64,000 bases of DNA from Crambe crambe (taxonomy: Eukaryota > Porifera > Demospongiae > Poecilosclerida > Crambeidae). Numbering within the stretch: position 1 is the stretch's first letter; every line of letters starts with the position of its first letter. The notes under the pieces are model-generated. The model searched no databases. It was not told the DNA's origin and saw only the letters and a list, made by a program, of their open reading frames with translations. Below are positions 1-11,514 of this stretch, in pieces. The stretch spans positions 6,964,501-7,028,500 of the forward strand of contig OZ004586.1 of the NCBI GenBank assembly GCA_963924555.1, given 5' to 3'. Made by a program: the position numbers and the translations under genes.

Positions 1-1040
1 ATAGTGGTGATGGTACGTAGTAGTTATAACTTGTAGTGATGATGAACTCATGCCAGGTGCTGTGGAAGACGGCTGCACTGATGTCACTGAAATGAGAATA
101 ATAACTATTAGCTACTATACTCCATTATACTTCATTCATCTTACCAGGTAGTGGTCTGGGAGTTGGAATGAGTTCACTTACCTCAGTGGGTATATAACCT
201 TGGAAAAAGAAGAAGAGATGTTGTCTGCAGCTATAAACTCTCCTATTAATGCACCTGGAAACTTACCTATGGTGATGGTAGAGTCAGTGAGGGAGGTTGT
301 AGTAGTGATGTTGGAGGTGATTGTTGTGAGGGTGGTGGTGTCAAGCATACTGTTAGTGGGTGTAGGAGAAACTGTAGGTTGAGGGGTTAGTGTAGTGGTA
401 GTTTTAACTTGTAGCGATGATGAACTCATGCTAGGTGCTGTGGAAGATGGCTGTACTGATGTCACTGAAATGAGAATAATTAGTTATTATACTCCATTAT
501 ACTCCATTCATCTTACCAGGTAGTGGTCTGGAGAATTTTACCTCAGTGGGTATATGACCTTTTGGAAAAAGAAGAAGAGATGTAGTGTCTTGCAGCACTG
601 CAGCTAAACACTCCTATTAAGCTGACTTACCGGATGAACAATGTGGCCTTGAAGTTACATCCGAACAACAATCTCCCAACCACAAGCACAATCGGTCACA
701 GCTACAATTATGTGCTCGGCACGCATTACCCCATCCCCTGCAGCAGCCAGGAGAAAGATTAGCAGCAGCACAAGTCATTGGTCCTGCATTAGCTATCATA
801 ATAAGTTATCATCATTATCATTATCTTTACTTTGACATCCTACATCACTGCAGCATTCATCCCTCGTGTGACAGTTAGCATCGCAGTAACATAACCCATC
901 TCCATTTTGCACGGAGCAGAGTGGCCCTGTACAACATCTGTCAGTATACCCCGAACAACTCCCATGAGTAGTTACCACTACATTTTTCATATCGTGCTTA
1001 ATACATTGTGGTTACCATCTATTTCTTGTTTACCTGATGT
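1..1040 (-). CDS. somatomedin-B-like domain protein, partial (runs off left edge)
   Basis: Five minus-strand exons join in one frame, all introns phase 1: about 1060-1034, 977-831, 783-631, 455-267, and from 77 off the left edge. Donors and acceptors are GT/AG. Exon 977-831 encodes a somatomedin-B-like pattern (SGYTDRCC, then CYCDANC, DECCSDVGC). Exon 783-631 encodes a second one (SPGCCRGWG, CSCDRLC, GDCCSDV). Exons 455-267 and 77-1 encode a Ser/Thr-rich stalk beginning VQPSSTAPSMSSSSLQV, which is likely mucin-like and glycosylated. Somatomedin-B modules are small disulphide-knotted extracellular domains, so a secreted or surface protein is likely. The 5' end is not identified and the 3' end is outside the window. 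The family call depends on cysteine spacing only. Confidence 0.62.
30..600. repeat. tandem duplication of the Ser/Thr-rich exon region
   Basis: About 36-235 and 400-600 are near-identical direct copies with a period near 360 bp. Shared blocks are the exon start (TGATGATGAACTCATG...) and the intron blocks CATCTTACCAGGTAGTGGTC and CCTCAGTGGGTATAT. The duplication carries the whole exon, giving the minus-strand gene at least two copies of its Ser/Thr-rich exon. Confidence 0.8.
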
Positions 1041-1391
1041 CAGGACAGATGCATCACGTCTGGGAAATCCCAAGGAAAAATGGATCCAGCATAAACTTAG
1101 AACTACTAATAATATGCTATTCTGATACATCTTCTTTTTAATGTTGATCAAAAATTAGGCTTTTTTAAAGGGACTTGCGCTTTTATAATTAGTTAATTTT
1201 ATGGATGTGAAAATGAATTTTAGCACACTTGATTACTTATTAGTACTACCCACTGGTATTAATTAGCTATGAATGTGTGTAATCATTTCCTCAAGTTCTG
1301 TGCAACTCTCCCTAATAGACATGCAGACAGCTGTAATAATTGTTACTATGTCAGAATCAGACTTTTACTTGCAATGGGTAGTTTTATTAGC

Positions 1392-1484
1392 TACACTGTA
1401 CTATGTTGTCACGTTGCTGTATTGATAGTCAGAGCCACACTGTACTATGTTGTCGCGTTGCTGTATTGATAGTCAGAGCCACAC
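1392..1484. repeat. 46-bp tandem duplication
   Basis: Two adjacent near-identical copies (about 1392-1437 and 1438-1484) of a unit beginning ACTGTACTATGTTGTC and ending TAGTCAGAGCCACAC. The right copy contains the stop codon of the next minus-strand gene fragment, so its 3' end has been duplicated. Confidence 0.85.
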
Positions 1485-1824
1485 AAAATCATACTGCTCC
1501 AGTCTGGCAATAAGATCTTGCAATAGAGCCTTTTTATCATTAACAGAATCAATGAGGTATTGCTCTGGTGTACGACGATTCATATATGCCCAATGCCGCT
1601 ATAATCAAGAATGCACATAAGTATTAGCTATAGCTACTTCAAAAATCATTTGTGGTATACCTGCTGTAATATGATTTGGATGCTTGCAAACCTGATGGAA
1701 TTCACTGAATCAGTCTATAAATTATGTGAATGGAAAATAGATGTCTTGATTTACATCTTCACAGCAATCATTGTTCCATCTGCATGCTCGATCACAGTAA
1801 CATCCATTTGCCTGTTCAAGTGTA
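1473..1824 (-). CDS. somatomedin-B-like gene, 3' part
   Basis: Three minus-strand exons join cleanly: 1824-1755, 1714-1661 and 1598-1473, with 40-bp and 62-bp GT/AG introns. The first encodes the second half of a somatomedin-B-like domain (GCYCDRACRWNNDCCED), matching the pattern in the neighbouring gene. The other two encode a charged, probably helical C-terminus containing RRTPEQYLIDSV and LLQDLIARLEQYDFVWL before TGA, which I do not recognise. Upstream, about 1846-1867 resembles the neighbouring gene's exon near 1040-1060 but cannot be joined in frame without a 30-bp intron. It is either a gene with missed 5' exons or a truncated paralogue. Confidence 0.5.
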
Positions 1825-1884
1825 CTGTGAGGTATGACATGCATATCATCTTACTTTCACATCCTCCTGGGGAATCCTGAGGGA

Positions 1885-2285
1885 AAATGAACAAGACATA
1901 AAGCTATGATTATATGAAAGGATAAAATCAGTTTTATGATCTTGTGATCCATTCTCTTCCTTCTTTCTTGCAATTTGATCATCTCTATTCCAGGAAGAGT
2001 CTTTACAGAGTTATGTAACTAGCAATCATCACTATATTTTCAATTTTGATACAACTGTTATTATTCACAGAGTGATAACTCTTGCTAGGTATAGGTTTAT
2101 TTTTGAGCTTTGAGTTTTTCCTGCAATTTCAGGCTAACTGTAAGTGCAAACATACCTCAGTAACTCATTGAAAACAGAGTTCAGGTTAGGGTACATAATT
2201 CACTTTTAGCAATTACAGATGCACCAAGCTACATATGTTCAAGGTTACCAGAGGTGGAAGGTGGAGCCTGGAGGAGCATACACAT
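1885..2285. other. non-coding spacer
   Basis: AT-rich sequence with no reading frame, splice-consistent exon or inverted repeat that I can support. Confidence 0.6.
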
Positions 2286-2609
2286 CAGGGATTGATACAG
2301 GATTTTTTTGCTTGGGGGGGAGAGAATTTTTTTCGGACAACATGTATGCTGAATGTCAGATCTGTGTTAGGAGCTTATCGTCTATACTATAATTTTGCAC
2401 TTGCCATTCTTGAAGCATTGAAGGCCTGAACTTTTTGAAGTAAACTTTAGTGTAATTTTAGACATTTTTTAATAGATGCTGAATTGTATTTTATGTTTTC
2501 AGTAGGAATAGTATCAATTAGTTGGTGGTGGTGGTGGTGGTGGTGGGGGGGGGGGGGGGGGGGGGGGGGGGGGAATCCCAGGTTTTCACAACCTCTGTAT
2601 TAATCCCTG
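2286..2609. mobile_element. terminal-inverted-repeat element (hAT-like ends)
   Basis: The left end reads CAGGGATTGATACAGGATTT. The reverse complement of the right end reads CAGGGATTAATACAGAGGTT. The interior has a (GGT)n/poly-G tract at about 2523-2573 and no transposase frame. CAGGG-type termini suggest a non-autonomous hAT-like element. Target duplication is not clean. Confidence 0.55.
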
Positions 2610-2965
2610 CACATACATACACTCACATTCATAGACCAGGCTGATATTCACACCTAGTTACATGAAGGAGTATGATGTCCTTATTAATAACTGAGAAGGC
2701 ACTTTGAGCTTTGTACAGAGTATGTATATAGACCCAAACCTGGAATGTAGATAGATCTAATAGACAAGAGCTATATCTGAAAGCAAACTGAGCCCGATCA
2801 TACCCCAATTGGTAAACTCAGGTATGATTAAGCTAGCTTACCAAAAAAATATTTCAATTGCCCAGTATTTCTGCAAATGACTAGTAGCTAGCAATGGGTA
2901 GCTCATAAATAGCAAAGTGGGATGGAAAAGGGTGACCAGGGCCACCAATGATTATGCAATCTTGG
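2610..2965. other. non-coding spacer
   Basis: No gene is supported. This stretch precedes the orphan receptor tail and has no match to the receptor upstream exons, so the orphan copy is truncated at about 2966. Confidence 0.55.
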
Positions 2966-2971
2966 GCAGTC

Positions 2972-3297
2972 TGTAAATTGAAATCATCACCCAATGAGTC
3001 AAAGTAAGCAACCACTTATAGTGTAATGATTGAGCCGATAGTTTAACCTTCATTGTGTGACTATACAGACAACAGGCACCTCTTGATGTGTCTTTGCCAC
3101 AAGTGTATGAAGAAATAGCAGATCCTCCCAGTGCCACACAATGTCCAGCTTATGAGACTACAACTGAAGTGGTCAAGCATGACTATGAGGAAGTGAAACT
3201 CTATGGGAATTTAGACATTCCCACAACACATGAAGCCTATCAGCTCACCCTATATTCTGCTTATGGAGTCCCAGTGCAGTCAACAACCTCAAGTTAA
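2972..3297 (+). pseudogene. orphan 3' end of an Ig/FN3 receptor (copy A)
   Basis: This matches only the last two exons of the receptors downstream. 2972-3003 encodes the juxtamembrane KLKSSPNESK, ending at a normal donor. 3069-3297 encodes the cytoplasmic tail through TAA. The transmembrane helix and the whole ectodomain are missing. The tail is still open and keeps the VYEEI, DYEEV and LYGNL motifs. Compared with copies 1 and 4 it has in-frame losses of six residues (EQGTRF) and three residues (FKC), and a different end (VPVQSTTSS). It is probably the remnant of unequal exchange at the left end of the array. Confidence 0.75.
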
Positions 3298-3719
3298 TAC
3301 GTACATACAAATAAACAAAAACACACTGTTTCCATAACTAACTATACTTATTTTTTTTCTGGTACACCATAATAATGTCTATAGTACATACCTGACCCTT
3401 TTAGCAAGTAATAGTTTGTCTTCCTATTCATATATACCGACCAAATAAACTGTGCACAAGATAAGGATCCTAATAACTTCAGGGACTAGTTACATTATTG
3501 TACGTATGAAATTTTTTGTACAAAATATTTGTATGCTCAGATAGCAGTGTGGAATGTAACTCCTGTAACCACAGCAGGTCAGAAATGCTGTTAAGACTCT
3601 GTACCTCATTGCAGTATCATGTGTTCTGGCTATGCCAACACTGCATGCATAATATAGGCACCAAAAATTAATCTTACCTGCCATCCAAAAATCTGGTGAG
3701 TGTTTGACCTCTCATTGAC

Positions 3720-4075
3720 CCAATAGTGGCAAGTATGGGGTCATGGCATGATGATACACTGTGTGTAAGCTTCATACCATCTGTAAACAGTAATAGTACT
3801 ATTTAAAATGAGCATACAAAAGATACGTATGCAGTAAACACTTTCACTTTCAGAAAAGGCTACATATTGTGTACATGACATTGTATTGAAGCAATAAAGT
3901 GAAAGCCATGGACATGCGCATGCATGGGAATGTAGATAATTTCTGATTGCTAAATTCCCATATTTTATTGCTTTTGCTCCAAACATTGAAGTGGTCGGCC
4001 ATATGGGAAAAAATGATCTGCCTAACTAGCTGTACTGTGTCTATTACTCATGTGCAAAATTCATTGGAGGTTACC
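3720..4075 (+). promoter_or_regulatory. conserved upstream region of receptor copies
   Basis: The blocks AATAGTGGCAAGTATGGGGT, GCAGTAAACACTTTCACTTT, AAGTGGTCGGCCATATGG and the stretch before ATTGGAGGTTACCATG recur before copies 1-4 (also about 14470-14722, 20225-20562 and 26600-26863; the first block only before copies 1 and 3). Each copy was therefore duplicated with its 5' region. A promoter role is inferred from position and conservation; no TATA box is evident. Confidence 0.5.
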
Positions 4076-4097
4076 ATGTTCATAATGATCTTAGCTA

Positions 4098-6904
4098 ATG
4101 CTACTTGCTCAGAGAGGTATGCTATCTTTCTAGCTATGATAACAACCCTTGTAACAGGGGCTGGGGTGTTCTAGGACTCCTAACTATCTTAGTTTGATAC
4201 TTCCTGGAAGAATAGCTATAGAATCAGGTCTCAGGTGGCATAACATGGAAGTGAAGCTTCATTCGTTATCATTATTATTATGTATCAGCATCGACATCAT
4301 CAATACTAACTCTCAGTGGTCCACCAAGACCAGTAGCTGTTGGTGATCGAGCTGATTATGTTTGCAGTCAAAATAATCTAAATGGTGATATCCAGTGGAT
4401 AATTAATAGCATGCCATTGGAAGACCTCAACCTTCCTAATGTGCAAACCACCTCCCTTACTGGAAGAGGATTCTTACTTTTCAATGATCTCTCCGTGAAC
4501 TTTAATGAAACAACTGTTCAGTGCAAAGTAAACAATTCAAGAACAATCATTTACTCCAACATCATCAAACTACTAGTGCAAGGTATGCCTCAGGCGTCAT
4601 GTATGTTATTTAATACTTTTAGCTCTTTTTAGGTCCACCCTCTGCCATTGGTTCTCTTAATGTCACCACACTGAACCCTTGCACTATCTCCCTCACTTGG
4701 ACTCCTTCCTTCACCCTGAACATACCAATCCCTGACATCACCTACTGTGTTAGTGTGGAGGTGAACATCACTGCATCTTCATCAGTGACACGATCAGAAT
4801 GTGGCATCACCATTAATGCCTACAACTATACCATCAACCCTAATGAGGGGTGTGGCTTCTATAGGTTCACTATGACTCCCATGAACAGACTCGGTAATGG
4901 ATCAGCAGTCATTCATGCACATCATATGGAGTGTAAGTTGTCATTCATGCTGTAACTGATATCACCATTAGCTGATATCACGATCACCATTAGTTACGTT
5001 GTTTTTTCTTTTATTTGTTTGTTTTTGTTGTTTTTGTTGTTTTTTTAGCTTCTGTAATGAGTGAGGGAAGACTTGTGCCAGTATCTATAGTTGAAGAAGT
5101 GTACACTTACAGGATAGTCCTGGTAAGATTTATAGCTACTCTGTTGTGACTGTCATAAGTATTCTTCACCTCTCCCCTCCCACACTATTGCTAAATTTGT
5201 AAGCAAGTGGCTACTACCATATACCATACAGCCTTTACGATTTTTCTAAACACAGTCTGCTCCAGCATGTGTTATTGGTCTTACCTTTGTTGATCGTGAT
5301 ACTGGAGAAAGAATAAATAAGAGTTTAATAACTGGCAATGCAACAATTACATTTACAACAGAACAATTGAGGAGGAATCGTCAGTACAACGTTACAGTTC
5401 ATGCCATAAATATTCAGAGTTCAGCCACAACAGTTATATCCACTCATGGAATTGAAAATACAACTTATCAGATTGAAACTAATGGTATCAGTATTGAAAT
5501 TAACTATTACAAAAATTCATCTGCAATTGGAGCACTATATATATACATATGCATTGGTATTGATGGATCAACATTATTTTCCTATCAACTAGTCGATAGA
5601 GATGAGACTCCTGAGCATATACCTCTAGTACCATCCTTGGTTCTTACCTATGATATTGAGAGTGATGGTACACTCTATGATGGTGATGGAGTCAGCTTCC
5701 CAGCGAGTATCAATAGCATCTCCATCCCTGGAAATTGCCATAATGGTAATGCTGAATTAGAAATTGCTTATTTTGTGGGTTCATATTACAAACATTGATA
5801 AAGATAGTAGCTATACCAAAACTTTTAAATAACTTTGCTTATTTTGATAGACTGTATACTGTTTATTTAGGATCCCGTCAACCAACATCTGACTCTATTG
5901 CCTGCACTATTATCACAACTAATGATGTTATTTCAGCCCAATGCTCTAATTCAGACTCCACTGTCACTGGATTCCAAATGATCGTCCAGAACACTAACCT
6001 TACTGACCTTGCTCGTGTTGGGAGGCTTATGATAAATCATACTAATGGCGTTTCATCACCGATGAGTCTCCAAGTAGAGGTTAGAGGAGAACATCTTATC
6101 ACTATATTTTCCATTAGAAGAGGAAAGGGAATAGTTTATGCTCACATGCCATATCAAACAAGGATGATGGTTAATGTTCCAGTCACCACCTCAAGTAAGC
6201 AAGTCACTCACATGATACTGCTGGGTAACTCTTTCCTGTTGAAGTTGTTTTTTTGTCATTTTGTCTGTCTGTTTAGTTGTTGTTTTGTTTTCTCATGAAC
6301 CCAGTATTCGACAATAGGCCAACAATTATTACTTCTTCAATGCCTACCAGTATTATCAGGATTGAAGTCATAGCTGGTGAGTCAGTAATTATAGTGGGGA
6401 GGAATCTGTTATTACACGTAGGGCACATTTTAATCTTTCCCTCATCAATAAGTATGTAAACCAATGATCTCATTCTTATTTCTCAGTCGTTGGGATAATT
6501 GCTCTCATTCTACTTGCTCTACTTTTGGTTGGAACTATTTTTTTATTTCACAAGCGATGTAAATTGAAATCATCACCCAATGAGTCAAAGTAAGCAACCA
6601 CTTATAGTGTAATGATTGAGGCGATAGTTTAACCTTCATTGTGTGACTATACAGACAGCAGGCACCTCTTGAACAAGGGACAAGATTTGATGTGTCTTTG
6701 CCACAAGTGTATGAAGAAATAGCAGATCCTCCCAGTGCCTTCAAGTGCACACAATGTCCAGCTTATGAGACTACAACTGAAGTGGTCAAGCATGACTATG
6801 AGGAAGTGAAACTCTATGGGAATTTAGACATTCCCACAACACATGAAGCCTATCAGCTCACAACATGTTCTGCTTATGGAGTCCCCAAGCCAACCTCAAG
6901 TTAA
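4098..6904 (+). CDS. Ig/FN3 single-pass receptor, copy 1 (damaged start)
   Basis: Nine exons: 4098-4116 (signal), 4289-4582 (Ig-like; VCSQNN...IQW spacing, second Cys in VQC), 4633-4932 and 5049-5122 plus 5256-5745 (FN3-like), 5871-6194 (third extracellular module), 6305-6376, 6487-6589 (helix VGIIALILLALLLVGTIFLF, then HKRCK), 6655-6904 (tail). The ectodomain has many N-glycosylation sequons. Two lesions are specific to this copy. A 4-bp insertion (GCTA) in the signal exon breaks the frame from the usual ATG at 4076, leaving the in-frame ATG at 4098. A 7-bp loss in the pre-membrane exon would break the frame, but an acceptor at 6303-6304 (CCCAG|TATTCG) restores it. The tail has YEEI, YETT, YEEV, YGNL, YQLT and YGVP. 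It may be functional or a decaying copy. Exons are assigned by comparison with copies 2-4. Confidence 0.72.
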
Positions 6905-7500
6905 TATAAGCAACCAACAGATGGCATTTCCAAAACATGCACAAAAACACTGTTTTCATAACTAGCTATAACTGTACTCAAATATTTTTTTCTGGTACAC
7001 TATTATAAAGGAAATTATTCTCAGTCGGATTATGGAATTTAGCTACGTAATAATTTTCATCAATGGATATTAACCAAATGCACATGCATACAAGAATATG
7101 GACTTCAAAATGTACAATCATTGATGAAATGAACTCATTGATTACATTGAGAACAACACTGCATCATTGCTTTTAATTTTTTTGTTTGGTGCACTTTAAG
7201 TAAGTGTGATAATTAGCTATATAAATATTCCGAATTGACAAAAACAGAAATTTCCTTCTAAAAACTTAATAGCTATGTGATGGACTCATTGACAGTTTGT
7301 ATGTGTGTAAGTGTGAGTTAAAATTATTATTCTGTAGTGTGGTTTAATTAGTTGTGCATGTCTAAACCGGTTCTGTATTCTGCTGTCCTGTCATCTGTGT
7401 GGTTGTAATTTGTGTGCGAGATTTTTTCTGTATCAATGCGTGTTTTTTCATATTAGCTAGTTGAGATAGCTAACTGAATTATTTCATTGTGTAATAGCCA
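6905..7500. other. duplicated 3' flank of receptor 1
   Basis: Non-coding. The sequence from AATATAAGCAACCAACAGATGG onward recurs after receptors 2, 3 and 4. The part to about 7500 (for example CTTAATAGCTATGTGATGGA) matches 23679-24240 after receptor 3, which marks the duplicated block boundary as extending into the P-loop pseudogene promoter. Confidence 0.65.
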
Positions 7501-7920
7501 GTGGCGTATCTAGCGAGGTGCTCAGGGTGCTCGAGCACCCCCCTCAGCTGCTAGCTAGCTTTTTCAGTAGGCTCGCTTGTATAGTTATCTATCCAATTAT
7601 TTAAAGCTGATCATCTAGCAAGCAGTTATTACACTTACAGAAAGAGCAGCATTGGGTCAGAGTTCAATAATCACATCGCGTGACATCGGCGAGGCGCATG
7701 CGCCCGGCACTTTTTTACCCTAAATAATGCACATCTCGATCTAAAATCTCTATGCTTCTTTATTCAGTCTGCACCAGTGTCTTCTCACTTCTGATCCTGT
7801 ACGCTGGTAAAGTAGGGTAGCTAATACTTAGGCCATCATCCGGGTATAATAAAGAGGGTGTGGTTAATCAAAAGTGGGCGTGGTTCGCAAAAATTTCGCG
7901 CGCGCTTATGCGCGCATTAT
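7500..7920. other. copy-1-specific spacer with transposon-like end
   Basis: This is absent from the equivalent position after receptor 3. It starts CAGTGGCGTATCTAGC and includes the palindrome GGGTGCTCGAGCACCC, resembling the end of a hAT-type element; no matching second end was found. GGCGCATGCGCC near 7693 is an NRF-1-like palindrome. No gene was seen. Confidence 0.4.
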
Positions 7921-8420
7921 TCTGTAGCTATCACCGCTGTGGCTCCTGTTTGCCTGCGTGGGACTGTTCCCTCATCCTGTTGTCAGTCTCTCTTTACCCG
8001 TAAGTGTTCAACCATAGCTAGATAGAACAAGCTGCACCATAACTAACAGGCAAAACCAGTCACAATTGCTAGATACTCTTGAATTGAAATATTTCATTGT
8101 GTAATGGCTGTCACTGAGTCTCCTTCCCATTTCTGCCTGCTGTGGCTCCTGTTTGCCTGCTGCCCGCTGTGAGATTATTCCCTCGTCGGCTTGTTTCTGT
8201 TGTCGGTCTCCTGACCCGTAAGTGTTCAAACCGTAGCTATATAGGATTCCGCTAGATAGAACAAGCTACACCATAACTAACGGTCACACTTGAGATTTTT
8301 TGCTAGCTATTTTATTGTATAATAGCTATCAGTCTTCCTCCCACTCCTGTTTGCCTGCTGCCTCCTGTGGGACTGTTTCCTCGGCTTTTTCCTGCTGATT
8401 ACTGACCATCCACAACCTTT
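7920..8420. repeat. imperfect tandem repeats upstream of the P-loop pseudogene
   Basis: Three degenerate copies, about 120-200 bp each, share CTGTTTGCCTGC, ACCCGTAAGTGTTCAA, GATAGAACAAGCT and CACCATAACTAAC. Start points are near 7930, 8105 and 8330. About two copies are retained in the paralogous region 24230-24530. Each contains a splice-donor-like CCCGTAAGTG, so they may be duplicated 5' untranslated exons. Confidence 0.6.
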
Positions 8421-8688
8421 TATAGGCAAAGAGCTCACATGGCTTCTGATGTTCCTCCAAACATCATGACAAGTGAGTAAATTTTATTCACTCCAATTAA
8501 TGAATTAGCATGTGTTTAATTTTATGGGACTCTATAAAATGAGATACCAAGTTGGAAAGTCATACCCTTTGGGAAAAGCTAGCTAGCCAGAGGCATGTAG
8601 CTAATAGCTGGACATGCACACACTGACAACTGATGTAATGTCTTGCCTCATGTGAACATCTAACATGCTATACTACTAGCTAACATGT

Positions 8689-8920
8689 ACAAGTGAGCGC
8701 AAAAAATTCTTCTAAATAAAAAGGTTAAGTAGGGTACTGCAGCCTTGTATGAAAACAATCCCTACATTTACATCCACTGCCTATAACTAGCTATGACAGT
8801 TATAAATGTAGGGATTGTTTCATACGAGACTGCAGTACATTATTATTTTAGCCCAGCTAGATTTTAGGCTATCCCTACTTAACCTTTTTTATTTAGAAGA
8901 AAATTTTTGCGCTCACTTGT
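8689..8920. mobile_element. hairpin MITE, family 1
   Basis: 232 bp. The left arm starts ACAAGTGAGCGCAAAAAATT and the right arm ends with its near reverse complement (TTTTTGCGCTCACTTGT); both arms include AGGTTAAGTAGGG/CCCTACTTAACCT. The interior is itself inverted (GTACTGCAG...CTGCAGTAC). A right-arm remnant occurs at 54709-54751. There is no coding capacity. Confidence 0.8.
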
Positions 8921-9678
8921 TTCTATCCTTTTTCTTAATGCTTGAAGTTGAAGTATGTAAAGAACTGACTCTGAGGGTCGCAGTATTGATTATCACTTCT
9001 ATGCAGTGATTATTAATTTGACATGCAGTACCCAGCTCTACATAAACCTTATTTGTAGGTACTTGCACAGTCACTGGTTAAAGAATTTGTTTAGCTATTA
9101 ATTTAAGTTTTGTCTATTATTTACTTTACAGCAACAGCAATGTAAATGACATGTGCATGGCATGGTGAAGTGAGCTAACACTACAGCAAAGTACTTGCTT
9201 TAATACTACTATAGGATGAGCATCTGTACTGTAATTCAGCAAGGAGACTGGAACATCAGATAGGAATAAACAGCTAGCTAAACGATTAAACTGAAGACCT
9301 AGCTTAGTTAGCTAAATTTAAGAGCTACTGAAGCTTACTTATACGTGGCTCTGCCCATAAGCCCTGCCCCCTACCGACATGCGCTTCAAAATGGTGTAGA
9401 AAGATTAGCTAGTGTTCTGAGTGCTATGAATAGTGAAGTAGAGCATTAGTCAAAACTAATAGCAAAAGATCAGCCTCTAGGTGCAGCTCTAACAGATGGC
9501 CAAGCAGAATTTTGATGACTATAACCAGTAAGTTGGTACGTCGATCTTATCATCTTCATTATTCATTATTATAAAGAAATAGAACAAAAGTCAATTTTAA
9601 AACTCTTTTATGTTAACGAATGAATTCTAGACTTTTAAGAAGAGTTTGTTTTATACAATCTTATGACCTATGACCCGC

Positions 9679-9778
9679 CATCCCTACTTAGAGAGTGCTA
9701 ACACACTCTCGATAATTGAACCCTCAGCTCATATGCAAGGTTATCAGAGAGTGCTGTAGCACTCTCTATGTAGGGATG
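9679..9778. mobile_element. 100-bp hairpin MITE, family 2
   Basis: Ends are CATCCCTACTTAGAGAGTGCT and AGCACTCTCTATGTAGGGATG. Each arm holds a further inner repeat of GAGAGTGCT/AGCACTCTC. A partial copy (CCATCCCTAACTACT.AGAGAGTA) occurs upstream of receptors 2 and 4 at about 14449 and 26586. Confidence 0.75.
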
Positions 9779-10523
9779 ACTCGGACGGCCGCGCGTGCCG
9801 CCTATAGACTAATACTAAAGTGAAATTCTAGTTCTCCCACTTAGACCTAACAAAAGCTACTGTGAATGATTATCCAGCCTACTAGAGCCTACTACAATGT
9901 GCATACCAAGTTTCAGGACCAGGGAGCTTACCGTTTCAGAAATACGGCAAGCAGGTAAATCGCTATATTCTTCTTCTTCTCTATTATTATTATTATTATT
10001 ATTATTCTTAGACAACCATATCTCTCGAACCACTCAAGCTACAGCCATGATTTCTGGACAAATCCACTCCAAATTCTACCAACTACGATCTTTTCTACTC
10101 GTTGATCCTCGAAAGAGTCGATGAAAAAGGAGACACTATGGAGCACAGCACTCGACTAATTCAATTAGGAAGCCATCTTTTCTATAATACGCATGCGCAT
10201 GTATTTGAATATCCAATTATTCGAAATCATAATATTACTCAGCTGTCTCTAGCTAGCTAGCTAGCTCTAGCTCTGGATAATGGTGATGATAGACTACTGT
10301 ATCGATTCGGGGATCTAGATTCACCACAGTAGACTCTATTTCAGCATCTTCGACCTCCAAGTATGGCTCAACAACACAACACCTTGACTCGATAATGATT
10401 GGGCTGGTGTGCTATTGGAGAACTATTGGAGAACTTCTTTCATCTGTCCCTGCATACACATAGAAGAATGAACTCTAATCATAGCTAAAACCATAAAAGA
10501 GAGAAAAAAAGACCAGGAACAAG

Positions 10524-10830
10524 TAAGGGAAAAAACATTTCGTGAAATGAAAAAAAGATGTAGGGATGACCACTGCTCAAAAAAGTAAGGAAACAAGAAG
10601 GATGGAAATGGGATCAATCTTTGTTCTGTATATCCAGCCAACAATCCCTACATATATGTCGGGTAACTTCAGATTATAGTGTAGTAATGTATGTACGTAT
10701 ATGTAGGGATTGTTGGCTGGATATACAGAACAAAGATTGATCCCATTTCCATCCTTCTTGTTTCCTTACTTTTTTGAGCAGTGGTCATCCCTACATCTTT
10801 TTTTCATTTCACGAAATGCTTTTTCCCTTA
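10524..10830. mobile_element. long hairpin element, family 3 (copy a)
   Basis: The two arms are near-perfect reverse complements of about 130 bp around a short loop near 10655-10700, from TAAGGGAAAAAACATTTCG to CGAAATGCTTTTTCCCTTA. A full second copy is at 37349-37651 and a single arm at 35910-36021. There is no transposase. If transcribed, it would fold into one very long hairpin. Confidence 0.85.
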
Positions 10831-11514
10831 TAGTAATTGTCTTGATCAAGCCACAGTTCAAACAGCTACGAGCACAGCAGCTGAAAAGTTATGGATTAAA
10901 AAAAAGAAATCCTTTAATTCTGATTCGGTGCATCTTTTCAACTGTCCAGCTGTCAGTGTGGTAAAAGCTTCTTGACCACGCCTCTCTGTTGGCATGCTAT
11001 AAAGAAAGCATGCTTTTTTTCAACACTGACCCGGTGAGCAGTAGTTCTCTAGCTAGTCAGTCAGACAGTTCCCACATGCTTGAAATTGATCACACGTGCT
11101 TCTGGATCTGCGCTGAGGATTTGCTAGTACTTCGGGAGATAAACACTTCGTGTCTCCACTCAGCTGTTCCTTACTGCACATATCTATGTAGCCATTTGCT
11201 TCTTGCTCATGTGTGGGCACATTTCATGATCCTTACCAGAATTTCTGAAACGATCAAACTACAGCTGTGGCCTATTCTTACTTAATGTGTAGCCAGTAGA
11301 GGAAGGTCAACTGGAACCTCAGTTGACAAAAGGTTGTGAGCAATCTTCAGTGCTAGAGCTATGTTGTAGGTTCATGATCACCAGCCTTCAACAATGCACA
11401 AGATTGGAATGCTGCTCAGCTATCCCTAGCCCTAGTCCTCGTCAAGTTTGATCTGATGACAAATATTTAAATACCGTGCAATTTAGAAATCATGCAAAAA
11501 TAAAGATTGCAATT

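Noticed and set aside
9499-9955. Possible two-exon gene start (MAKQNFDDYN / ...VHTKFQDQGAYRF)
   Set aside because: The donor after the first piece and the acceptor before the second do not join in the frame that reads best; no further exons seen.
10423-10964. Two frames on opposite strands with the same first 36 residues (MLAGYTEQRLIPFPSF...)
   Set aside because: They are the two arms of the family-3 palindrome read outward; also seen around 37289-37627. No codon or homology support.
10989-11285. 98-residue plus-strand frame
   Set aside because: No recognisable domain, no splice context, lies in the element-rich intron.
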